A stretch of DNA of 64,000 nt from Heliocidaris tuberculata (Eukaryota > Echinodermata > Echinoidea > Camarodonta > Echinometridae). Positions 12,764-28,399 of this stretch are shown here, one piece after another. The DNA is taken from NCBI GenBank assembly GCA_025618425.1, contig CM046846.1, forward strand, positions 34,577,538 to 34,641,537. Direction: 5' to 3'. The translations under genes were made by a program, and so were the position numbers. The notes below the pieces were generated by a model. That model had not been told where the DNA came from. It made no database searches and worked only from the letters and a program-made list of their open reading frames with translations. Positions within the stretch are counted from its first letter, which is position 1, and each line of letters begins with the position of its first letter.

Positions 12764-13738
12764 CTAAGGAAGATTCACATAGGTTACGCTCTTCATCTCC
12801 TCATAATCGCTGTCATGCTGTCTACTCTTCATGTCAATGTAGGGAACCCTTGATTTAGCCACCGACACCCCTTGTCCTCTGTCCTCCCTGTTCTCCCAAA
12901 TGTGACAAGCATCCTGAGTATTTGGCCCAGCTGAATCCACAAGGAAAGTCTCACCGATCTCGACATCACGTTCGGCATTTGAGTCAACGATGCCGGCATC
13001 CTCCACCGGTGACGAGTACTGATGTATAAATGATTTCGTAGATGTGCGTCCAAAGACAATACATGTTCCAAATGAAAACAAGGTGATCAGCCATAGAGAC
13101 AAAAACACAAATGTAAGAATCTTTAAGATGTCGAGCTTCACGTTCGGAGCAGGATCTGACTCTGTTTTAGATGACATAGGTCTGGAAATGTTCGCTGTAG
13201 GCCTAATGATAGCAAACCCAATGGGCTTGAAAAAAGTTTTATTGTTGACAGTGAGAAAGGGCCCACACTCAACCCTCTTGCCTGTATCAGAAGAGTTCAA
13301 TTTCTTGATCAAAAGAGACCGTCCTCTCCGGCGAGTCCAAGAACGGTCTCCTATGTCTTCCTCGCTCCCATTTACATCGGTGAGACGCCAGGCGACTTCA
13401 GCGTTTGGCTCAATGTCGCATTCAAAACTGAGATCGTTCCCTTCAGGCTTGCATCGGACATTGAAGTTGTAAGGGCACTTTAGGTGACTATCGCTCACTG
13501 GGAAAAGTAACTTTACGCAAGAGGCATCGTGTACGTTTCTGAAAGTTTCATAATCTAGGTTCTGTTCCACGTTTGGGGGAAGTCGGCATTTCAAGGCCAC
13601 GTATGACTCTTTTAACGATGGTCCATCTTGCCCCTTCGCATGAAATATACAGGAGAAAATGAAGACGACTAACGTGAGAAGATACAAAGTTCCAGACATC
13701 TTCTTGTTATATGAGATTCTCATGTGCGTGTTTTCCAT
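12764..13738 (-). CDS. Ig-like type I receptor with ITIM-type and YxxM tail motifs
   Basis: A single uninterrupted frame encodes 324 residues. The N-terminus holds a signal peptide (hydrophobic YLLTLVVFIFSCIFHAKG, about 18-36). Met14 would give a more normal signal peptide than Met1, so the exact start is uncertain. An extracellular part with eight or so cysteines follows. An Ig-like fold is visible at about 100-160: Cys107, Trp117, LLIK, then DTG before Cys158. There are several N-glycosylation sites. The transmembrane helix is about 203-229. The 95-residue tail carries VPYIDM (Tyr300), YEEM (Tyr312) and, at the very end, VTYVNL (Tyr320). VTYVNL fits the ITIM consensus (V/I/L/S)xYxx(L/V/I) and also the Grb2-type YxN. 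YxxM is the classic PI3K p85 SH2 site. RSWTRRRGRSLLIK (132-145) is shared with the protein at 36090-37412, so the two are paralogues. I do not recognise a named orthologue. Receptor function is inferred from architecture. Confidence 0.85.
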   Translation of the reverse strand: MENTHMRISYNKKMSGTLYLLTLVVFIFSCIFHAKGQDGPSLKESYVALKCRLPPNVEQNLDYETFRNVHDASCVKLLFPVSDSHLKCPYNFNVRCKPEGNDLSFECDIEPNAEVAWRLTDVNGSEEDIGDRSWTRRRGRSLLIKKLNSSDTGKRVECGPFLTVNNKTFFKPIGFAIIRPTANISRPMSSKTESDPAPNVKLDILKILTFVFLSLWLITLFSFGTCIVFGRTSTKSFIHQYSSPVEDAGIVDSNAERDVEIGETFLVDSAGPNTQDACHIWENREDRGQGVSVAKSRVPYIDMKSRQHDSDYEEMKSVTYVNLP

Positions 13739-13811
13739 TGAGTTACAATGATTCCTTTACAAGGAAGTCGGTGGTGAAAACGGGTTCACTTAGCGTGCTA
13801 ACAAAATTTAT

Positions 13812-13818
13812 CTTTATA
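13812..13818 (-). promoter_or_regulatory. TATA box candidate for the 12764-13738 gene
   Basis: On the minus strand, TATAAAG lies about 75-80 nt upstream of the first ATG (13738). This would place transcription start near 13788 and leave a short leader with no intron, consistent with a true single-exon gene. Confidence 0.45.
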
Positions 13819-13829
13819 AAGGATAACAC

Positions 13830-14780
13830 TAAAGAGTTTTATATACACCAAAAAATCGCGTATTACAGAAAAATGCGTAGTTAGTGATCTCGTAGTGTAG
13901 CTTTTGTTTCCCCAATGTATTCACTGTCGAATTGTTCTTACTCACTGGCCGTACTGAAGAATAATTGTCTACAATAGGTACAAATGAAGACACACACTTG
14001 AATAACATTTCATTTTCTGATTTTTCACTGTAGTTTCATTTTTCAGTAATGAATACTTTCGGTGACGTCACTTTGATGGTCCTTGTGGAATTTATGTATG
14101 CTTCGCCATTTGATGCTTACTTGTGGTTTCACAGAAATATGATTAATTTCTCAACATATTAAAGTCATAAGCTATGGTGAAAGAAGTTGACTATTTTTAC
14201 GAAATAGATTTTACAACAGTCGATTTTAAAATAAACAATGAAATGACGTGGGTTTTTTTTGCAAATCGTTAAAAGCAGTATACGCAAAAGGACATGTATT
14301 AAGTATTAAGAAAAATAACAAAATTAGCTTATAAAGATCTCATAATTTTGCTGTAGACAAAGAAGATGCCAAAGAAGTGTGATATTCAAGGAACGACGTC
14401 TGCTTAGTCATAGTACAAGCTGCTTTTAAATTGTTCACAGTGAGTATACCAATCACAGCTAAAATCACTACAATTATTATCAAATTTCGAATCATCATAC
14501 TGATAATAATCATCTTCCGAAAAAGAGAAAATATTTAGAGACAACATAACCTCACTAAGTTGACCCCCAACCTAAAATAAAAGGAAATCTCCACTGAATG
14601 ATATATTACGACAAATTTGGCATAGAAGAAGACCGCAGCGTAAAGTTTGCTACTATGTCCCTAGCTTCCACATTCAGACCCGATAAAAACAACACAGTTT
14701 CAATGACAATGAATTTGACTGTGTCTGGAGAGGATATAGACTCTCCTATCATTTGATAATGGTATGAATATCAATGCAAA
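13830..14780. other. Upstream flank, no gene seen
   Basis: AT-rich DNA between the receptor promoter and the next LINE. No coding frame or recognisable repeat boundary is visible. Confidence 0.35.
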
Positions 14781-14784
14781 GGTG

Positions 14785-17345
14785 CATTTGTGAGATCTCG
14801 GTCAAGATGGCTTGAATTGGTGAAAAGTCAACAAAATATTTTCTTCAGCTTGAAAAAGCAAAAGGAAAGAAGAAAGAAATAGATTGTCTTGAGATTAACG
14901 GGAAATTATTAGAGATGAACAAAAGATTTTGACAGGCATACGAGAGTTTTATTGTAATCTTTATAAGAGAAATAATACCGGGGCTGGGTTTGACAAATTT
15001 AAAGACTACGTATCCGATATAAATGTACATGTTTTGATTGAAGAAGACGCAAATTTGTGTGAGGGAAGAATTACGGAGAACGAATGCTGGGATGCATTGA
15101 AGTCAATGAATTTGAACAAATCACCTAAAAGTGATGGACTCAGTGTCGAATTATATAAATGCTTCTGGGGGGACATTAAACATATGGTAATTGGCAGTCT
15201 GAACGAGGGTTACGACAAGAAACAGTTGTCTTGTACACAAAGTCAAGCTATCCTTACTTTATTGTATAAGAAAGGTAACAAAAATGTTTTAGATAATTGG
15301 CGACCTATTTAGCTGTTAAACATTGATTGTAAATTTGCAGCTCGGATTCTTTCAATACGATTACAAAAAGTAATCTACAAACTTGTATCAGAGGATCAGG
15401 CTGGCTTTTAAAAAAATCGCTCTGCATCTGAATGTACCAGACTTATCCAGGATACTATTGATTATTGTCTTCTTGAAAATAAACAAGCTGTTGATCATCA
15501 TTTTTTATTTTCATTGTTACAAGAACTTAAATTTAAAGATTCGTTTTTGAGATGGATTCAAACATTATACAATGGTGCTCATGGTCGTGTCTTAAATTTT
15601 GGCTGGATATCAGAGAAATTTGCAATAGAAAGAGGCGTTAGGCAAGGCTACCCACTTTCAGCCCTTTTATTTATAATTGTTGCAGAGGTTTTAGCAATGA
15701 AAATTGAATAAAACACTAAAATAAAAGGAATCCAAGTCCCATACTTGAATGAAGATAAATCTGATTTTAAAGATATACTCATCGTTCAATATGCAGACGA
15801 TACGACTATTATTACTAATTCTTTTCAATCAATAAAGGAAATAATGAAAGAATTAGAAATGTTTGGCGAACATGCGGGACCAAAAATTAAATGGACCCAA
15901 TCAAATTTTATGAAATTAAATATGAATCATGTTGAAGTTAAAGATTTACATTTTATCGAAGATCCAATAAAATGTCTTGGTGAATATGTAAGTAAAAATA
16001 GTTTCGCCGTTCAAGATCTAAATTGGGAAAGTAAAGTGGAAAAAATAAAGAATACACTGGATTTATGGAAAATGAGAAAACTAACAATATATGGAAAAGT
16101 TGTTGTAATTAAACTGTTAGTTATGTCCCAGATAGTACATACTGCTACGGCAGTCCCGATCCCTCCTAAAATAACAAAACGTATAAATAAACTAGTTTAT
16201 TCATTTTTATGGAATTCTAAAAAAAGAAAAAGTGAAACGGAACATTTGTTACAATCCTGAAGTAGAAGGAGGGTGGGGGATGGTAGATTTAGAGTCGAAA
16301 TGCCGATCACTCCGTCTATCATGGATTTGTAAATATTTGAGAAATGAACAAAGCGCTTGGACAGTTCTGTTCGAATATTGGACTCAGAAAATTGGGAAGG
16401 TGCCTCTTTGTTTGAATTTTAATTGCAAAAAGAGTGACATGTATCATATTTGTAGGAAAAGAAAGTTGCCTAAGTTTTATGTTGACATGTTTTGTTCTTG
16501 GGCTGAACTGAAATATATTGATATGTTTAAAGTAACAGATATAGACAATGAAATAATCTGGTATAATAGTTATATTATATATAGGAATGAGTTATTGCAT
16601 TTTCCAAACTGGAAAAAAAAATAATATCCTTAAAGTGAAACAAGTCTTAGCAAATGGTAGGCCTATTTGGAAAAAAATTTAATTCAATTTGTATTAACTT
16701 CGAAGAAAATGAATTACTTTCCTCCTTTAAATTGTCAAAGTTAAAAAGTGCATTTCCGAATTTTTGGTTACAGAAGTTACGTAATAGGAAGTAATATGTA
16801 AATGGTTCACCGTCTGAAATGGAATCCAGTACAATCGAAATGGTAACAGGTGACTCCATTGAGGTCGCGGACATGAGAGCCAAACACTATTATAATATGA
16901 TGTTAGAAAGAAATAAACAAGAACTGCCGTGTATTTACTTTTGGAACGCTTATTTTGAATTACCAAATGACTTTGACTGGAAGGCGGTACTTTATTTTAA
17001 ATTTCACTTTATAAATGACAACAAAATTAAGCAGTATAATTTCAAATTTATCCACAGGATACTACCCTGCAAAGAGAACTTATGCAAATGGAAGATTAAA
17101 AATGACAATTTATGTAATATTTGTAAGATCCCAGAAACAGGTAGAAATGAGATCATATCTTAGTATAAAATGTAATAAGAAGAAATTCCACACAAACGAA
17201 GTTGAAAAAGTATTGTCAGTTATTTAGTTCATGATTTATGTCATTTTAGTGTATTATGTTATGACTCTGTGAATTTTATATTAATGTAAATACTTGTCAT
17301 TTTGAATAATGAAGTCCCTCGAAAGAGGATAAATAGAAAACAAAA
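14785..17345 (+). pseudogene. Second dead Tx1/L1-like LINE, ORF2 remnant
   Basis: It begins within the linker before RT (VRSRSRWLEL...KSTKYFLQLEK-like, split by a frameshift), followed by NLNKSPKSDGLSVELYKCFW, RGVRQGYPLSALLF and an intact YADD box (15790-15801). The C-terminal part is scattered over 16232-17163, including a CNICKIPETGRNE zinc-knuckle-like piece. In-frame stops occur after NWRPI (15310), after AGF (about 15408) and after MKIE (about 15709). The motif A region with the first catalytic aspartate is missing: the frame passes from ENKQAV straight to DHHFLF near 15490, so a short internal deletion removed it. The element cannot be active. Confidence 0.87.
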
Positions 17346-18020
17346 AATCATTTGATAATCCTGCTTTAAGGAGAGGGGAGACATTTTATATAGAGACTGG
17401 GTCACTTCAGTTGTTCTTAAGCATAAAGCATATGCCTCATAATGACAATACTATACAAGTATAGGCCTATATGATTGTTACTGTTTGCACAATATCCAGG
17501 GTATTTTATTAGACATCGTGCAAAATGCAATAGCCAAAATGGTGCAAAAGTCTACAAGTATTTAGCATTTTCTTCATGCATATTTAACATTCTGTCTGCA
17601 AATGTAAATCTGCCATACCTGGCTGATTTTCCGATCCTTAATTCACTATGGAGCACCCCCCCCCCCCCCCCCCCCCCCATGATAGAAGTGAAAATTGTTT
17701 AGTACTATGTGATGTGAACTTGCTAGATCCAAAGCAAACCCTTCTTCAGGGAAAGTACACTAATCTCTAATCAATAACAACTGGCATTGTTGCGAACGCT
17801 TGCTCAAGAGTTTGCACTTTTGAATCCAAAGTCTAATTACATGTTCCCTCACACATCAGTCCGAGCTTTACAATCGAGTCATTGCACGCAATTCCGATTA
17901 AACATAAATCTTCGTAATATTTTTTTGATTATGAAATATTCTCGCTCACAAGTTTAAAGTAGATAATATACAGAAGTGTCTACGCGCGATATCTTTTTCT
18001 CCCTCCCGTATTTAAACCAA
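17346..18020. other. Spacer with a 30-bp C run
   Basis: No gene seen. A C homopolymer at about 17656-17687 creates a poly-proline frame that is not a gene. Confidence 0.4.
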
Positions 18021-18024
18021 ACTA

Positions 18025-20901
18025 GAGGGGCCGTCAAAGGCGGCAGACCCACGCCTTGGCGGTGCTACAGAGTAGTTGCAATACTATACTATGGGGTCAA
18101 AACTGAAATCTACATTGGGTGATTTCACGCTCGGTGCTGGTGTTTGTGGCTAGTGTTTATTTTGCCGCGAAATCATGATCTAACACCGACTATGAAATGA
18201 GAAAAAAATCAGTCGGTGTTAGGTGTAGACCTCTGATTTTCTGACGTAGTTCCGGTTGCCGGTGTTTAATTTTTGTCAGATGTTGTCTGCTGAACCGAGC
18301 TCGGCATCCGGTGTTTAATTTCATGTACAAAATTCCGTTCACTAACACTATACCCTAGGGATTAAGAAATTTTCATTTCACGTTCGGTGTTGGTGCTGGT
18401 GCTGCTACTTGTATGCTAGATATGGGAAATTTTGGGGATTAGCCGTGAGAAATAAAGTCAGTAGGCATCATTCGAAGTGTAATTTTACAGGTGTTATGAG
18501 GTAGTATGTTCATATAGGTCTGAAATTAAATCTAGGCCAACATTTAGTCCAACGATCGATCTAGAGCACACGGAAATTAGGAACTACCTTTTCTTTTAAA
18601 GGGGCGGAAGGAGTGAATAAAAACTCCTACCTAGTTTTTTTCCAGATAGATTTGATAAATATGATGTTCGATATTCCGTAGTAAAAGACCCAGAGAATCC
18701 ACATTATTAACTATGATGAGTTCTAAATCAACAATCACAATACAAAAGTAATGAAACTTCACGGCTAATCTGAGCCGATGCCCGAAATTTGGCCGTTTGC
18801 CATGTTCGCCAGGGGCGGATCTAGCTTTTTATAAAGGGGGGGGGGGAGTGGGGGCGGTATGCGAGGGAGCGGAGCGAGCGAGGGGGGGGGGGGGGAGGGT
18901 GTGGGAGGGGGGTGTCCCCCCTCCCACAGTAGGGAGAATTTTTGAAAATCTGTGTGTGAAAATGGCGTTTTCTTGCATCTAAAACACCACTATTTTTGGT
19001 ATAGAGGTCATTGCCAAATTAACCCCCCCATGAAAATTTGTAAAATTTAGTTGCATTTTCCTGCAATGTAAGGCCAGTTGACAACACAGATACAAAGAAT
19101 TGGGGACCTTGGAATAAGCACTGTCAGCCTAATACTTTTATTATGAACAGCTTGTCACTGATACTAACTGGCAAATCTCAGTCGAATATGATGGACTGGC
19201 AGAATAATAATAAAAAATAAAATAAATACATAAATAGAATAAAATAAAATTACAAGTTTAAAAAAAAAGATAAGATAAAAAAAAAAATGGTCCCCGGATT
19301 TTTTTTTTTTTTTTTTTTTTTTGGGGGGGGGCGGGTTGCAACCCCCCCAACCCCCCCTCTAGATCCGCTTCTGTTCGCGCTGGGCCGTCCGATCCGGCGT
19401 GCAGCTGCATTATATTAGCTACCGCAGCATTTTCTGCTGCAAGTGAGAAACTCGGCGAGAGACATTAAATCTAAACTTACTGTTCCTGTCAATACTATCC
19501 ATTTCTGTGAAGTTACTTACCGGTCTCTAGATCAAATAAGGATTTCTTTTAGAATCACCGGACTACTCGGGCAATTTTACGATATTCTAGACTAATAATT
19601 CAGTAGTTAACAATTTTTTCTTCTTCGTTGAGAATGGTGCTGACGCCATTACCAGTGTTAAGCTATCGCACCTCGACTTGCTTCGTACCGCTTCGTACTT
19701 ATACGTGCGAAACGGTGATCTTTACATATACTATACTATAGAGTCAAAACTAGAAGGTCACACAGAATTTGCAGGGATCAACCAATCATCACCAAAATTT
19801 AATCGATTCGTTCCTGTCACTATCCAAACAATCCCTGAAAATTTGGTGCAAATCCGTTCACCCGTTCTCTAGTTATCTTGTACACAAACAAACAAACAAA
19901 CATACGGAACCCTTTACATAACCCTGCCGATTTCATCGGCGTGGGTAAATATAGAGTTACAGTAGCTGCATGTTCAAAGCGAACTATTATTAGAATAATT
20001 ACCCACGCCGATGAAATCGGTAGGGTTATGTAAAGGGTTCCGTATGTTTGTATGTTTGTTTGTTTGTGTACAAGATAACTAGAGAACGGGTGAACGGATT
20101 TGCACCAAATTTTCAGGGATTGTTTGGATAGTGACAGGAAAGAATCGATTAAATTTTGGTGATGATTGGTTGATCCCTGCAAATTCTGTGAGACTTTCTA
20201 GTTTTGACTCTGTAGTATAGTATATGTAAAGATCACCGTTTCGGAGCCGATACCGATATCCCAACAAATCGCATCGATAGCTTAACACTGGTAATGGCGT
20301 CAGCACCATTCTCAACGAAGAAGAAAAAAATGTTTTTAACTACTAGTTCCTTTCCGTGTGCTCTAGATCGAACGTTGGACTAAATGTTGGCCTAGATTTA
20401 ATTTCAGACCTATATGAACATACTACCTCATAACACCTGTAAAATTACACTTCGAATGATGCCTACTGACTTTATTTCTCACGGCTAATCCCCCAAATTT
20501 CCCGTATCTAGCATTAAGTAGCAACACCAGCACCAACACCGAACGTGAAATGAAAATTTCTTAATCCCTAGGGTATAGTGTTAGTGAACGGAATTTTGTA
20601 CATGAAATTAAACACCGGCTGCCGAGCTCGGTTCAGCAGACAACATCTGACAAAAATTAAACACCAGCAACCGGAACTACGTCAGAAAATCAGAGGTCAA
20701 CACCTAACACCGACTGATTTTTTTCTCGTTTCATAGTCGGTGTTAGATCATGATTTCGCGGCAAAATAAACACTAACCACAAACACCAACACCGAGCGTG
20801 AAATCACCCAATGTAGATTTCAGTTTTGACCCCATAGTATAGTATTGCAACTACTCTGTAGCACCGCCAAGGCGTGGGTCTGCCGCCTTTGACGGCCCCT
20901 C
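18025..20901. mobile_element. 2.9-kb foldback element with ~0.9-kb arms
   Basis: The left arm starts GAGGGGCCGTCAAAGGCGG and the right arm ends CCGCCTTTGACGGCCCCTC. Both are flanked by TA (18023-18024 and 20902-20903), consistent with a TA target duplication. The right arm (19999-20901) pairs with the left arm (18025-19948) except for about 1 kb of extra DNA in the left arm (about 18590-19597). The outer arms differ at only about 2% of positions by eye. The inner arms share the block from GAATGGTGCTGACGCCATT to the loop, with one unlike patch near 19670-19700. The loop is 50 nt (19949-19998). No transposase is present. The short mirrored frames are products of the symmetry. Confidence 0.85.
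18810..19373. mobile_element. MITE nested in the foldback's left arm
   Basis: The 15-bp termini CAGGGGCGGATCTAG (18810-18824) and CTAGATCCGCTTCTG (19359-19373) are inverted repeats with two mismatches. The flanks are TTCGC on both sides (18805-18809 and 19374-19378), a perfect 5-bp target duplication. G runs follow the left terminus and precede the right one, and a long T/G run ends at about 19330. It has no coding capacity. Confidence 0.85.
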
Positions 20902-20905
20902 TAGT

Positions 20906-21940
20906 TCGTATTGCAATTAGTCATGACTTCTCTTCGCTCCGTAAACAAAGAGCCTGGATGCGTAGCCTAAAATTTCTACACGTCGTCGGTTCCACGTTCC
21001 ACACACACACACACTCACACACTGTATGTGTGATCTAATACGATCTATTTAGCACAGTGACTTCATCATATCCGACAATGTATTCCTGGGGACCGTCTCA
21101 TAATAACTGAAGCAGCGTCGTATCATAGTTTGATTGTTGAATATTATGCATGATATGCAATAAAGGTCCAAAGATTGAACCAAATTGAAGGCAATAAAAG
21201 AACATTATTGTTGTTATCATTGTGGATGGTAAATATTTATTCTACATTTTACATTTGATCTAGAAGCGGTCGAAAATGTAAAGATCAAATAAGATTCATT
21301 TAGGCTTATATCATGTGTATGCGACAATATCTAGTATTATACCTCTTTAATTTATATATTATATATTTTTATGGGGGGGGGGGGGGCTCAATTTGAGGGT
21401 TGTTCGGGTTACTTTAAAAAACTAACCTAACAATGAATGCCTGTATTGTGTAAAACTTATTTCTTGATTGGATCATTAAATAACGATTTCCCTGCGTACG
21501 TTTTTGTCATTGATACTTTATAGGTCCTGACTTTCAGCAAAAACTCAAAATGTAATTTGGGGTTTATTTAGCTTTGCATGCGGGTAGCTTTTTCCTTAAA
21601 TGTCTTTAAGGAATTAAGAGAGAAGCAAGGCCTGGCTTAATCCTATTCTATTTGTGTACTTTATTTCTTACTGATTTTTACCAAAGCTTCCTTTTTCCAT
21701 TATTTTGTAATCTGTAGGCCTTCATATAAATGATTCATTGAGATAGAATTATAATAGTGAATGGCCGCTTCTTCGAGCCGCTCTCTCTCTCTCTCTCAGT
21801 ATTTTACGATTTTGAGAGAATCCCTGCACGTTTACAGGTAAACAATAAGCGACAAAGGTTAAGCTCTCAAATATACATGTACATTTTACCTCAAGTATTG
21901 CAACATAATCATATTATAGGATGGGTTTAAAGTCTACCTG
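20906..21940. other. Upstream region of beta-tubulin
   Basis: No gene seen. It contains a CA run (about 21001-21020), a G run (about 21374-21387) and a CT run (21781-21799). Distal promoter elements of the tubulin gene may lie here, but I cannot identify them. Confidence 0.35.
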
Positions 21941-21946
21941 GATGTT

Positions 21947-21954
21947 TATATAAA
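21947..21954 (+). promoter_or_regulatory. TATA box of the beta-tubulin gene
   Basis: TATATAAA lies 105-112 nt upstream of the tubulin ATG. Transcription would start around 21977-21985, giving a 5' UTR of roughly 75-80 nt that is continuous with exon 1. Confidence 0.6.
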
Positions 21955-22058
21955 GACTAACACTCCCCATTTCGTGTAAGTCATTTGGCAGTGGTCACAT
22001 CGCTCTCTCCAAATCAATCATTCATTTTGAAGACTGCTAACTGAATAGAACAGAAAAT

Positions 22059-27174
<5,116 letters not shown>

Positions 27175-27499
27175 TACACTGTCAATCAAGAAAAAAATTA
27201 ATTCTGGCTACCCTCTCCCCCAAAGAAATTGAAGTTTCATCGTGAAATTAGAAATAATTTTTCAATATTGGCATCATTTGCTGAAAAATGAAACTTAAAT
27301 TCGATGCCAAGAAAACTGATTCCTTTTCAGATACCAGATAACCCTGTTATATAAAATAATCCTTTCGAGGACACTCCCGTAGGCTGTATATGGCAATCAT
27401 CCTCATTATTTAGGTAAAGCAGGATGGTTGCAAAAATTATCCATTATATTTTTAATCATGAAATTCAAATTGTTAGTCCAACACTGAGTTCGTAGACTG

Positions 27500-28071
27500 A
27501 AAAGTGATGTATTTAACCCTCTTTTCCTCAGTATAATGAGTGGCCTAATGTGGTATCATACATCTATTTTCTATATTATCCCAATTATTTTTGCGTCTGT
27601 TAACATGGCAAAAAGAAACAGAAACCTTCAGAAATTCTTATGGAATGACAAAACATCAAAGTGTATATACGTCATTTCCTTGATGCCTCATTTTATTATC
27701 CTGCAGATATCTTACGTTATCTATTTCTGTTCATTTCAAACCACACCAAGACATCTTTACAAATGGATTCATCTTCTAAAGTAATCGGTTCTAACCTCCA
27801 GATGTCTGATACCAGTTGTTCACAGTGACTGTACAAAATACATAATTCATTGATCCGTATTTGAATGTTCGCCCTTTGGATTTGTTACTGGTTCTTTCTT
27901 ACATCTTATTCTAACTTTTTATGAAGACTGCTATGATTTAAAAGGTGCCGCCGATGGAGTAAAAATGAATTTATACATATGTTTTTCATATTTTCTGTTA
28001 TAATATCTGTAAAGCCAAGTTTCTGTTGGAAATGAAATAAACATGAATTTGAATTTGAATTTGAATTTGAG
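27500..28071 (+). mobile_element. Possible LINE 3' end, or tubulin 3' UTR end
   Basis: AATAAA (28036-28041) is followed directly by four GAATTT units (28045-28068), the layout of a LINE tail. It is also the first canonical AATAAA downstream of the tubulin stop, so it could serve as that gene's poly(A) signal with an ~860-nt 3' UTR. The sequence cannot decide between the two. Confidence 0.35.
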
Positions 28072-28139
28072 TATACATCAGAACGATGACCCGATGTTAC
28101 ACAAGCATAGTAAACTATACTCGGTGTAATTTCATCTAC

Positions 28140-28345
28140 ATATTATTTCAGATTGGTAAAATACCCTTTCTCCATCTTTCACCTTTCTCATCCTCCCTCT
28201 CCACCTCTCTCTTGCTCTTACCACTCTCTAGTCTTTTCTCAGACTCTCCCACCTTAATTCTCTCCCTCTCGTCATATCTGCATCCTTTCACCTTCCCTCA
28301 CCGTCTGTTTTTTTCTCTCTCTCCCTCTCTATTCCAACCCCTCAC
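28140..28345. repeat. CT-rich low-complexity tract
   Basis: CTCTCC/CTCC-rich sequence gives a Ser/Leu-rich open frame with no family resemblance. Confidence 0.75.
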
Positions 28346-28399
28346 TCTTTTAAAATTGTTTGATACCTTGTATATTAAAAGCAAATGCGTGTTTTATGA

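Noticed and set aside
13044..13472. 142-codon plus-strand frame
   Set aside because: Antisense shadow of the minus-strand receptor gene.
19678..20315. Open frames on both strands encoding nearly the same peptide (NGDLYIYYT...SKLE...)
   Set aside because: They are mirror copies produced by the two arms of the foldback element and match no protein family.
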